64,000 nucleotides of DNA from Olivibacter sp036959255 (lineage in GTDB: Bacteria; Bacteroidota; Bacteroidia; Sphingobacteriales; Sphingobacteriaceae). The translations under genes and the position numbers were made by a program. Location of the stretch: assembly GCF_036959255.1 (NCBI RefSeq), contig NZ_JAWMTI010000002.1, positions 620,001 to 684,000 on the forward strand. Reading direction: 5' to 3'. Position 1 is the stretch's first letter; each line of letters opens with the position of its first letter. The notes beneath the pieces are model-generated. The model saw only the letters and a program-made list of their open reading frames with translations, was not told the DNA's origin and ran no database searches. This document shows positions 18,219-26,372 of the stretch, one piece after another.

Positions 18219-19241
18219 TCACGTCTGAAAGATATTTAACTGACTTTGATCTTCCTTGTTTAACCTATCCCATTTCACATCTGGATTATCCAGGAACTTA
18301 AACAGGTTAATGTAAGTTAAAGCATGGTTTCTGATAAAAGATACCATGTTTGAAAAAGCCCATCTGTGTTTTGTTCTTCCCTTTATCACCAACAGGATGA
18401 GCTGCGCGATCAGGGATACCCAGATCTGCATCTCGATGACATTCTGAGATTCCCCAAGGAAGTATTTAAGGGGGAAGTTCTGTTTTAACCTTTTGAACAG
18501 CGATTCTATCTGCCACCTTTGCCGGTAAATATCGGCAATAGCGGTAGCCTCCCGCTCGAAGTTATTGGAGAGAAACTCATAGATACTGTCATTTGCATGA
18601 TCGTAATAGAATACCCTTCGTTATAATAAAGGGCTGCCTTTTACCCCTATACTGATCACTTCACCTTCCATCACCTGGTCCGCATCTTTTTGGTGGACAG
18701 TAAATTGTTCTAAAGATTCATAAACAGCATTTTCCTTCTGTCTGGTCACAAAGAACACTCCTTCCATATCCCAGCTGGCGTATTGCGCATAATCAACATA
18801 GCCTTTGTCAAATACCACAAGGGATCCCTTTTTAAGCTCCAGTTCCTTCAGGAATACATGGTCATGGGTGGCTGCCGATGAAAAACATACCAGCGAGGGT
18901 ACATCTTCCCGTGAATTAACCATGGTATGCACTTTGATGCCCCCTTTCTTCTTTCCTTCTTTCGGGTTACGTCCAACACCTTTGAGCACATCACTGAAAA
19001 GGCTGATGGTGGTGGAATCCACAATATACAGATCCTTTACCGGCAATCTTTTATTCCAGCTGTCCTGTAAAAATGAACGGCTATAGAGCTTTTGGTAGAT
19101 CTTAGCGAATACATCGCTGCTGCGCTTACTGTTGGCATCGGCAAAAATGCTCTTTTGGAAATCACCGCTTGGGAACAACATGAATGAAAGGTTGGTAGAG
19201 ACTATGTAGTTAATCAAGGGCCGTGCACTGGTAGTGGACAT
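18219..19241 (-). pseudogene. IS4-family transposase, nonsense-mutated and 5'-truncated
   Basis: One leftward reading frame carries two parts separated by a single in-frame TAA (18623-18621). Upstream of the stop are the DDE-domain blocks VDSTTISLFSDVLKG and VVFDKGYVDY; downstream are RRVFYYDHANDSIYEFL, IYRQRWQIESLFKRLKQ (with the YREK-type R...E of IS4) and PLKYFLGES. The stop falls between KGSPLL and RRVFYY, a region normally continuous. The first 50 or so residues expected in this family (the DUF4372-like part) are not seen upstream of 19241. The element is therefore inactive. No terminal inverted repeats could be paired. Confidence 0.85.
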
Positions 19242-19261
19242 ATTATCCCTAAATGGAGTTT

Positions 19262-19290
19262 TTATGTCCGAATATTTATTCAGGACATAA
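19262..19290. repeat. Near-perfect 29-bp palindrome beside the dead transposase
   Basis: TTATGTCC (19262-19269) and GGACATAA (19283-19290) are perfect 8-bp arms; the interior GAATA/TATTC adds five more pairs with one bulged base. It lies just upstream of the transposase remnant and may be an IS-related operator or end, or an unrelated binding site. The following 170 bp hold no gene. Confidence 0.5.
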
Positions 19291-19460
19291 CTAGATCATT
19301 TTCAAACTATTAACTTAATATTCCTGTATTACCGATTAATTATCTAGATCTATATGTCAACACATAAAGTGGCACTCAAAGTTGTATAGCAGCAGGAGTA
19401 TTTACACCGTTCGGCAACTTGCCTAGTATTTGGGGAGTGATATCATTGTTTTAATTTTTA

Positions 19461-19485
19461 GGGACAAATCATTTCTTCGGTCGTC
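19461..19485 (+). promoter_or_regulatory. ECF-type promoter, exopolysaccharide operon (wecA side)
   Basis: GGGACAA at 19461-19467, 13 nt, TCGTC at 19481-19485, i.e. GGGAC-N16-CGTC. The gene start is 101 bp downstream. One of ten copies with identical spacing in the window. Confidence 0.65.
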
Positions 19486-19585
19486 TTCCTTATAAACGAA
19501 GTTCGTATGTGCGCAACAAAAGTTACTGAACAGCGCATTGGTTCGAAAAATTGAATAGTTATTGATTTTAAAACAAGAGTCTAAA

Positions 19586-20773
19586 ATGAATTTTTTCTAT
19601 ACACTTATCCCCGTATTGTTAGCCATACTAGTGAGCAGGTTCTTTATTCCTTTTATTATTTTGGTGACGTACAAAAAGCGGCTTTTTGATCCGATTGATG
19701 AACGCAAAATACATCAACGGATCGTTCCACGCTTGGGCGGAGTTGCCTTTGCTCCTATTCAATGTTGTGTGTTCATCCTATCTCTGGTCGTGATGATTAA
19801 AATACTACATCTGGATCTGAATGTAGCATCTTGGGCAATTCTTCCTAGTTTCATGTTGTTGCTCTGTGGTTTATTCACTCTTTTTGTTGTTGGTATTGGC
19901 GATGATCTGATCAGTATAGACTATAAGTGGAAATTTATGATTCAGCTATTAGTGGCCTCTTTCTTTCCGCTATCAGGATTATGGATCAATGATTTCTATG
20001 GTGTATTTTTTATTCATAGTTTATCACCTTGGATAGGGATTCCCTTTACTGTTTTTATGGTCATATTGATTATTAATGCCGTCAATCTGATTGACGGATT
20101 GGATGGCCTTTGTTCAGGGATAGTTGGTGTTGGTTGTTTGGTATTGGGCGGGTTATTTGTCTATTACGGGGCTTGGCTTCACGCCCTCTTCGCTTTGATC
20201 ACATTGGGGATACTTATTCCATTCTTCTTTTTCAATGTGTATGGTGTTACGCATCGTCGCAGGCAGATTTTTATGGGGGATACTGGCAGTATGACATTGG
20301 GATATTCGATGGCTTTTCTTGTCATCAGCTTTGCAATGAACAATACCTACATTAAGCCGTTAACAGATGGGGCTATTGTTATCGCATTATCAACACTCAT
20401 TGTACCGGTCTTGGATGTTGCCCGTGTCATGTGTGTGCGTTGGTTCCAAAAGAAACCAATCTTTAAACCAGATCGTAATCACTTACATCATTTTCTGTTG
20501 AGATTGGGGCTATCGCCACGTAAGGCCATGTTGTCTATTCTATTATTGACATTGTTCTTCTGCCTATTTAATATCGTAGCTGTCAGGCTGATCCATACCA
20601 GCTTTGTTGTATTGGCCGATCTACTGTTATGGGGAGTGTTTCTCAAAGTATGTACTGGCTTAGAAAAAGAGCGGGTCAAAATGAAGGAAAAGGTGAATGT
20701 ATCAAAGGATCAAGATAAAGAGTCTTTGCCCATCAATATGCAGGTCTCTAAAAACTTTATATTAATAAAATAG
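19586..20773 (+). CDS. WecA/TagO-type undecaprenyl-phosphate sugar-1-phosphate transferase
   Basis: A 395-residue polytopic enzyme of glycosyltransferase family 4 (MraY/WecA) that starts polysaccharide repeat-unit synthesis by moving a HexNAc-1-phosphate from UDP-sugar to undecaprenyl phosphate. Motifs in order: KIHQRIVPRLGG (41-52), GIGDDL (103-108), NLIDGLDGL (167-175), FMGDTGSM (229-236) and PDRNHLHH (295-302), with about 11 membrane segments. ATG 19586 was chosen over an upstream in-frame TTG. It is first in a rightward operon with an epimerase, a flippase and a GT2, under an ECF-type promoter. Confidence 0.88.
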   Translation: MNFFYTLIPVLLAILVSRFFIPFIILVTYKKRLFDPIDERKIHQRIVPRLGGVAFAPIQCCVFILSLVVMIKILHLDLNVASWAILPSFMLLLCGLFTLFVVGIGDDLISIDYKWKFMIQLLVASFFPLSGLWINDFYGVFFIHSLSPWIGIPFTVFMVILIINAVNLIDGLDGLCSGIVGVGCLVLGGLFVYYGAWLHALFALITLGILIPFFFFNVYGVTHRRRQIFMGDTGSMTLGYSMAFLVISFAMNNTYIKPLTDGAIVIALSTLIVPVLDVARVMCVRWFQKKPIFKPDRNHLHHFLLRLGLSPRKAMLSILLLTLFFCLFNIVAVRLIHTSFVVLADLLLWGVFLKVCTGLEKERVKMKEKVNVSKDQDKESLPINMQVSKNFILIK

Positions 20774-20849
20774 CGATCTAAATCGTAGAGAATAATCGGA
20801 TTCGGAAGCACTTTTTTGCTGCGAATGGAGTAATTAAATAAATAGAAAA

Positions 20850-21818
20850 ATGAAAATAACAATAATAGGCGGTTCAGGTTTTGTTGGAACACATCTTCTC
20901 ACACAATTTTATGAGTCCGACATGAATGACCTGTTAAATATAGATAAGGCGCCGAGTAAAAAGCATGCTGCTATCAGCACACTCGGAAATGTATTGAATA
21001 GGGATCTGTTAACTCAGCAATTGAAGGGGAGTGATATTGTTATTCTACTAGCGGCAGAGCACCGAGATGATGTAAACCCCGTCTCGTTGTATTATGACGT
21101 TAATGTAGTGGGAATGAAAAATACGTTAGCTGCAATGGAAGCAAATTCAATCAAAAGACTCTTGTTTGTTAGTTCTGTAGCGATCTATGGTCTTGATAAG
21201 GATAATCCCAACGAATGTACCGCAGCAGCCCCATTTAATCACTATGGTATTAGTAAATGGCAGGCGGAACAAGTGCTTCAAGATTGGTACAAAAGTCATG
21301 AAGATTGGAATATTAATATTGTGAGGCCCTCGGTTATTTTTGGAGAAGGAAACCGTGGTAATGTATACAATCTTTTCCAACAGATAGCCTCTGGAAAATT
21401 TATGATGATCGGCAAGGGAGATAATCGAAAATCTATGGCCTATGTCGGGAATATTGTCGCATTTTTGGCTTACTTGACGAGCAAACAATTGGAAGGTTAC
21501 AATGTCTACAATTATGTAGATAAGCCTGATTTCAATACAAATGAGCTGGTTTCTTTAGTTTGCAAATCTCTGAATAAGACCATTGCCACAAGACGTATCC
21601 CTTATTGGTTAGGTATGTTAGGCGGATATGGATTTGACGTATTAGCCTGTTTGACTAGGAAAAAACTGAATATCAGTTCCGTGCGGGTGAAAAAGTTCTG
21701 TGCTTTCACCGTATTTGATGCTGCCAAGGTTGCTTCATTAGAATTTGAGCCTCCATTTACGCTGGAGGAAGGTTTGAGCAGGATGATCTCAATAGAGTTT
21801 CCCATAGACAAGATCTGA
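20850..21818 (+). CDS. NAD-dependent sugar epimerase/dehydratase
   Basis: A 322-residue extended short-chain dehydrogenase/reductase. The Rossmann motif GGSGFVGTH is at residues 7-15, the active-site Ser-Ser-Val in LLFVSSVAIYG, and YGISKWQAE gives the catalytic Tyr-x-x-x-Lys. Such enzymes, often 4-epimerases or 4-reductases, make or modify the nucleotide or lipid-linked sugar used by the neighbouring WecA-type transferase. Substrate cannot be told from sequence. The stop overlaps the flippase start (TGATG). Confidence 0.85.
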   Translation: MKITIIGGSGFVGTHLLTQFYESDMNDLLNIDKAPSKKHAAISTLGNVLNRDLLTQQLKGSDIVILLAAEHRDDVNPVSLYYDVNVVGMKNTLAAMEANSIKRLLFVSSVAIYGLDKDNPNECTAAAPFNHYGISKWQAEQVLQDWYKSHEDWNINIVRPSVIFGEGNRGNVYNLFQQIASGKFMMIGKGDNRKSMAYVGNIVAFLAYLTSKQLEGYNVYNYVDKPDFNTNELVSLVCKSLNKTIATRRIPYWLGMLGGYGFDVLACLTRKKLNISSVRVKKFCAFTVFDAAKVASLEFEPPFTLEEGLSRMISIEFPIDKI

Positions 21819-23344
21819 TGGATAAGCGAAGAATGTTCATCAATTTAATTTCGAATTTATTGAGCGTACTTTCGGGGCTATGTATTTCTTTTTTTCTCAC
21901 ACCTTACATTGTAGGTACCCTAGGAAAGGAAGCTTATGCTTTTTATCCATTATCCACCAACTTTCTTTCCTATACGGGTATTCTCACTGCGGCATTGAAC
22001 TCGATGTCCGGTCGATATATTACGATAAGTCTAGAACAACAGAACATAAGTGAAGTTAACGTGTATTTTAATTCCGTTTTATTTGGTAATTTATTCTTCG
22101 CATTGCTTTTTTTTCTGTTGAGTATCTTGTTTTGTGTCTTTATTACTTCTATTCTTGATATTCCAGGTGTAATGCTAGCTGATGTACGATTATTATTTGC
22201 CTGTGTTTTTATGGGTCTCGTAATTAGTCTGTCTTCTTCTGCTTTTTCGGTTGCTGCATTTGCATTAAATCGTTTTGACATTCTGGCTTTTAATAATATC
22301 ATGATGAATATCATTAAATTGGCACTTACGATCACATTATTTTACTTTTTTAAGCCACAAATCTATTATTTAGGTGCGGTGACCCTTGTTACATCTATTT
22401 ATTTCTTTGCGGTTAGCTATAAAAACACAAAAAAACTGTTGCCACAGATCAGAATAAGTACTGAATTTTTCTCCTGGAGTGCTTTGTCATTATTAATGGG
22501 GGCCGGCATTTGGAATTCCATTTTGTCATTGTCCAATGTCATTAATTCACAGCTGGACCTCTTGCTTGCTAATAAATTTTTCGATACTTCGGCTATGGGA
22601 TTGCTCTCGTTGACCAAGTTTGTTCCGACTTCTACACAGTTGTTATTGAGTGTTGTTGTGCCTATATTCTTGCCTGATATGCTCAAAGCTTACGCAAATG
22701 AAGACATGGAAAAGTTAAAGTTGCATCTTGATTTTTCATTTAAGGCGGTGTTTTTTGTTGTTCTTATTCCTTTGGCAGTATTTTTCGTTTATGGCGAGGA
22801 GTTTTTTAAACTTTGGTTGCCGGGTGAAGATCATTATGCCTTATACCTGATTTCGTTGATTACATTAGGTCCCATTATTGTACACGCAACGATAGAGACG
22901 GTTTATCACGTATTCGTCATTACCAATAAATTGAAGCCTGCCTCCATTTGGGGAATATTCGTCGCTCTCGTTAATGTAGGTCTTATTTTGGTATTTTGCC
23001 GTTATAGTACATTAGGTATCTACTCAATTCCTCTAGCTGCTTTAGTGACGGGAGCGGCCAGCCATCTTGTTTTTACGCCATTGTATGCCTCACATTGTTT
23101 GCAGGAAAACCGCGGCTACTTTATTTCAAAGATCATAATTGGTTTATTTAGCTTCATCGTCTTGGTGATGGTTGGATTTGCCTGGAAAAGAGCCGCATTG
23201 GTCGAGGTCGATTCATGGCTAACATTAATGCTTAATTGCCTTATTGTAGGTGTGGGGATTTTTATACTTGCTTTATTCCTTCGGATTGATAAGAAAGCAT
23301 TGCGTTATTTTTTAGATAAATTAAAGAAGAAATATAGTGGATAA
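21818..23344 (+). CDS. Polysaccharide flippase (Wzx/MATE-like)
   Basis: A 508-residue protein with about 14 hydrophobic segments, of the polysaccharide biosynthesis/MVF superfamily. It starts with the typical NLISNLLSVLSGLCISFFLT and has the LAALV/TPL-type C-terminal helices. It should flip undecaprenyl-linked repeat units across the inner membrane. It is translationally coupled to the epimerase. No dedicated polymerase is in this operon; the Wzy candidate is at 49.5-50.8 kb in the leftward operon. Confidence 0.85.
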   Translation: MDKRRMFINLISNLLSVLSGLCISFFLTPYIVGTLGKEAYAFYPLSTNFLSYTGILTAALNSMSGRYITISLEQQNISEVNVYFNSVLFGNLFFALLFFLLSILFCVFITSILDIPGVMLADVRLLFACVFMGLVISLSSSAFSVAAFALNRFDILAFNNIMMNIIKLALTITLFYFFKPQIYYLGAVTLVTSIYFFAVSYKNTKKLLPQIRISTEFFSWSALSLLMGAGIWNSILSLSNVINSQLDLLLANKFFDTSAMGLLSLTKFVPTSTQLLLSVVVPIFLPDMLKAYANEDMEKLKLHLDFSFKAVFFVVLIPLAVFFVYGEEFFKLWLPGEDHYALYLISLITLGPIIVHATIETVYHVFVITNKLKPASIWGIFVALVNVGLILVFCRYSTLGIYSIPLAALVTGAASHLVFTPLYASHCLQENRGYFISKIIIGLFSFIVLVMVGFAWKRAALVEVDSWLTLMLNCLIVGVGIFILALFLRIDKKALRYFLDKLKKKYSG

Positions 23345-23421
23345 TGTAGAGGGTAGGTACAACGACCCATTGTAGGAATACGAGGTCCAGTCCACTTATA
23401 AAGTATAATTTTAATTTTACA

Positions 23422-24456
23422 ATGATAAGAGTCATGAGTGTATTAATTACCATAATCGTACCCATTTATAATGTTGGGGAATACATTGAAAAATGTGCCA
23501 GGTCACTTTTCGAGCAAACCTATCAGAATATAGAGTATATATTTGTCAACGATTGTACCACGGATAATAGTTTGGAGATTTTGACGGCAGTCATAGCCGA
23601 ATACCCTCTTCGGAAGCCCTTTATACATCTATTGCATCATACAGAAAATAAGGGTTTACCCAGCGCACGTAATACCGGTTTAATGGTAGCTTCAGGAGAT
23701 TATGTTCTACATTTTGATAGTGATGATTGGGCCGCATTGGATATGATCGAACGTATGGTTTTGCCTGCTGTCAAACGAAACGCAGATATTGTTTTTTGTG
23801 ATATATACAATGTATGGGGAGATCAGCTATCTGTCTACCCGCAAATCAAGCGAGACACTTATGTTGAATACTTAGTAGATTTATTTTGGGGTAGATCACA
23901 AGGGAGTGTATGTAATAAGTTAGTTAAGAGGGCACTTTTTGAGGCGCACGCGATCAGATTTCCTGAGGGATTATCCATGTTGGAAGACTTAAGGACTGTT
24001 GTCCAGTTGTTCTACTATGCCGTTCGCATAGTACACATTCCTCAGCCATTGTATTTTTATGTCACATCACGTACGAATTCAATAAGTGGAGCGAATTTCA
24101 AAAAAAGCAGGCAAGTCAGTTCAGACCGCATAGCGAACGTGAAGGGTATTCAGGCATTTTTGAAATCAAAAAAGGTTCCGGTTTTAAGTCGTGATCTGGC
24201 AATGCTTAAATTGGAGGCCAAGCGAAATCTTTTAATTAATGCGGATGGGATTGACACATTAGTGCAATGGCGGGGCATATTTCCCGAAGCGAATAAATAT
24301 ATCGCAGTAAGTCTATTGCCATGGCATTATAAACTCATTGTTCATTGTGTATTGAAAAGATCTTGGCTGATTCCCCAGTGCTGGATATGGATGAAGAAAA
24401 TGAAAGCACAGCTCGGACAGGCCATCATCAGGTCTGTTAAGCGACTTTGTAGCTAA
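23422..24456 (+). CDS. Glycosyltransferase family 2
   Basis: A 344-residue GT-A fold glycosyltransferase. The N-terminal nucleotide-binding strand is ITIIVPIYNVGEYIEKCARS, followed by IFVNDCTTDNS, NKGLPSARNTGL and the metal-binding HFDSDDW. The C-terminal half carries an EDLRTVVQL motif that may act as catalytic base region. It probably adds one sugar to the repeat unit; substrate unknown. It closes the wecA-side operon. A second ATG four codons downstream is an alternative start. Confidence 0.87.
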   Translation: MIRVMSVLITIIVPIYNVGEYIEKCARSLFEQTYQNIEYIFVNDCTTDNSLEILTAVIAEYPLRKPFIHLLHHTENKGLPSARNTGLMVASGDYVLHFDSDDWAALDMIERMVLPAVKRNADIVFCDIYNVWGDQLSVYPQIKRDTYVEYLVDLFWGRSQGSVCNKLVKRALFEAHAIRFPEGLSMLEDLRTVVQLFYYAVRIVHIPQPLYFYVTSRTNSISGANFKKSRQVSSDRIANVKGIQAFLKSKKVPVLSRDLAMLKLEAKRNLLINADGIDTLVQWRGIFPEANKYIAVSLLPWHYKLIVHCVLKRSWLIPQCWIWMKKMKAQLGQAIIRSVKRLCS

Positions 24457-24555
24457 GGGTCTATATGATTGCGGCTCAAGGCATAAGTTTTGTTATAATT
24501 AGGAAATAAGTGTACGATACAGTACCTTTGGGTGATATACCCCTAATTCTCAAAT

Positions 24556-25149
24556 ATGCTGGTAGAGTCATTAAGTGTATTAACGGATGAAGAACTTTAT
24601 GATCATGTGAAAAATGATGATGAGCGTGCGTATACAGAATTGTACGAACGGTTTAAACGTCCGCTATTAGTTTATGCGCTAAAAAAGATCAAAGAAGAAG
24701 AAGCCGCCGAAGATATTGTGCATGATGTATTTGTCAAACTTTGGGTCAATCGTAGCAAGATCGAACTGAAGGGCCGATTTGTAGGCTATATATTCAAGGC
24801 TTTACGCAATAGGATAATTGATCATTTTGCGCGATCCACGTACGCGCAGCAATACTTAGATTCACTGGAGTCCTATTCTGAACAGATGTTCAGCAGTCCT
24901 GCTGATTATAAGGTCAGGGAAGACTCTTTTTGGGAAAATATTGAGCAGTTATTAGACAAACATAGTGTTAATGCTCCTACTATTGTACGCTTACGGATGG
25001 ATGGCTATAATAATCATGAAATTGCAGCACATCTGAATGTTTCAGAGAAGACGGTGCGTAACAAACAATCAACAATTATAAAGTATCTGAAGTCGAAATT
25101 CACACAGATAATGGTCTTAGTTTGTTTGCTGCTGTTTTTGCTTTTTTAG
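24556..25149 (+). CDS. ECF RNA polymerase sigma factor
   Basis: A 197-residue FecI-like extracytoplasmic-function sigma factor. Region 2 is about residues 20-90 (ERAYTELYERFKRPLLVYAL, AAEDIVHDVFVKLW, IFKALRNRIIDHF); region 4 is about 130-180 (IVRLRMDGYNNHEIAAHLNV followed by SEKTVRNKQ). The last 13 residues form a hydrophobic tail (MVLVCLLLFLLF), seen in many Bacteroidota ECFs. A TACCTTTG -7 box lies at 24523-24530 without a matching -33. The next gene is its FecR anti-sigma factor and then a SusCD pair. It is the only sigma gene in the window, so it is a candidate for the GGGAC-N16-CGTC promoters, though no such motif precedes it. Confidence 0.9.
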   Translation: MLVESLSVLTDEELYDHVKNDDERAYTELYERFKRPLLVYALKKIKEEEAAEDIVHDVFVKLWVNRSKIELKGRFVGYIFKALRNRIIDHFARSTYAQQYLDSLESYSEQMFSSPADYKVREDSFWENIEQLLDKHSVNAPTIVRLRMDGYNNHEIAAHLNVSEKTVRNKQSTIIKYLKSKFTQIMVLVCLLLFLLF

Positions 25150-25220
25150 AAGGGATTGTTTTGATAATAGTCAAATGGGGTTTTAGATAAAAATAAGGGC
25201 GCAGAATTAATTTTGAATAA

Positions 25221-26339
25221 ATGAAGATTGAAAAGGATATTTTACAACGATATGCTTCTGGTCAATGTACGATGGAGGAAAGTAACCTTGTTGAGGCTTG
25301 GTTTGAGGAGGTCGAAAGCAATGCTAGCATTTCGGACGAAAAGCTCGATGCTATTGTAGCGAGATTGGACAAGAAAATCGTTCCTAAAACCAAAAAACCA
25401 GATAGGATCATTTGGACAACATTAGCTGCGGCATGTTTATGTGCCGTTGTTGGCATTGTTATGTATCAATATACGACAGAGCCTCTTGCACAAGTAAATG
25501 TTATTGCTGACATTTCTGATATCAAAGCTCCGACCACCTCACAAGCATTTTTGGTATTGGAGGATCAGAAAGCTTACAATTTGGATGATGTAAAGGTGGG
25601 AGACACCCTGCGTGCGAGTGGCTATGCCCTTGCCCGTGCAGAAGACGGCGAATTTCAGTACGTGGATATGCGTGAGACTGGAGAAGCACCTTACCATACG
25701 CTGCGTACAAAAGCAGGAAGAGGAGTTAGTATAAAGCTTTCAGATGGCTCTTCTGTTTGGGTGAATGCGAATTCAGAAATTCGCTATCCCGTTCGTTTTG
25801 CTGCGGTTAGGGAAGTTAAGCTATCCGGCGAGGCCTATTTTGAAGTAGCGAAGACGGGCCAAGGTAAGGAGGCTGCTCCTTTTCTAGTTCGGGGAGATAG
25901 ACAGACCATACAAGTATTTGGGACTAAATTTAATGCTAATTACCAAGATAATTCAATTGCTCTCTTGGAGGGTAAGATCGCTTTAAGCAATCAAGGGTCC
26001 TCATTGGAATCGAAAACGTTAGTTCCTCAGGCGGTTGTGATGCAGCCCGGCCAGGTTTATGTAGGAGAAAAACTTGTTTCTGATCCCAATATCGACCGTT
26101 ATATAGACTGGAAAGAGGGCTATTTTGATGTTGAAGGGATGAGCCTGGGTGAGTTTAGCAAAGAATTATCAAATTGGTATGGTGTTGAGGTTGAGGTAGC
26201 TGCTGAATTGCAAAATAAATTACTTTTGGGGCATATCAACAGACAAAAAGATCTGGTCGATGTACTGGATATTGTAGCAAAAGTATTTCCTATCAGATAT
26301 ATGTTAAAAGATAATAAAGTTATGATCACCGAACGGTAA
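25221..26339 (+). CDS. FecR-family anti-sigma factor
   Basis: A 372-residue single-pass inner-membrane protein. The N-terminal cytoplasmic part (1-62) binds the sigma factor, a membrane segment spans about 63-82 (IIWTTLAAACLCAVVGIVM), and the periplasmic FecR domain includes LRTKAGRGVSIKLSDGSSVW, VWVNANSEIRYP, and GEAYFEVAK. A DUF4974-type C-terminal domain ends the protein (FDVEGMSLGEFSKELSNWYG). It should transmit the signal from the SusC-type receptor encoded next, whose STN domain contacts FecR, and release the sigma factor. Confidence 0.92.
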   Translation: MKIEKDILQRYASGQCTMEESNLVEAWFEEVESNASISDEKLDAIVARLDKKIVPKTKKPDRIIWTTLAAACLCAVVGIVMYQYTTEPLAQVNVIADISDIKAPTTSQAFLVLEDQKAYNLDDVKVGDTLRASGYALARAEDGEFQYVDMRETGEAPYHTLRTKAGRGVSIKLSDGSSVWVNANSEIRYPVRFAAVREVKLSGEAYFEVAKTGQGKEAAPFLVRGDRQTIQVFGTKFNANYQDNSIALLEGKIALSNQGSSLESKTLVPQAVVMQPGQVYVGEKLVSDPNIDRYIDWKEGYFDVEGMSLGEFSKELSNWYGVEVEVAAELQNKLLLGHINRQKDLVDVLDIVAKVFPIRYMLKDNKVMITER

Positions 26340-26372
26340 CGCTATTCTATTTATATTCAAGGTGTTTTGGAA

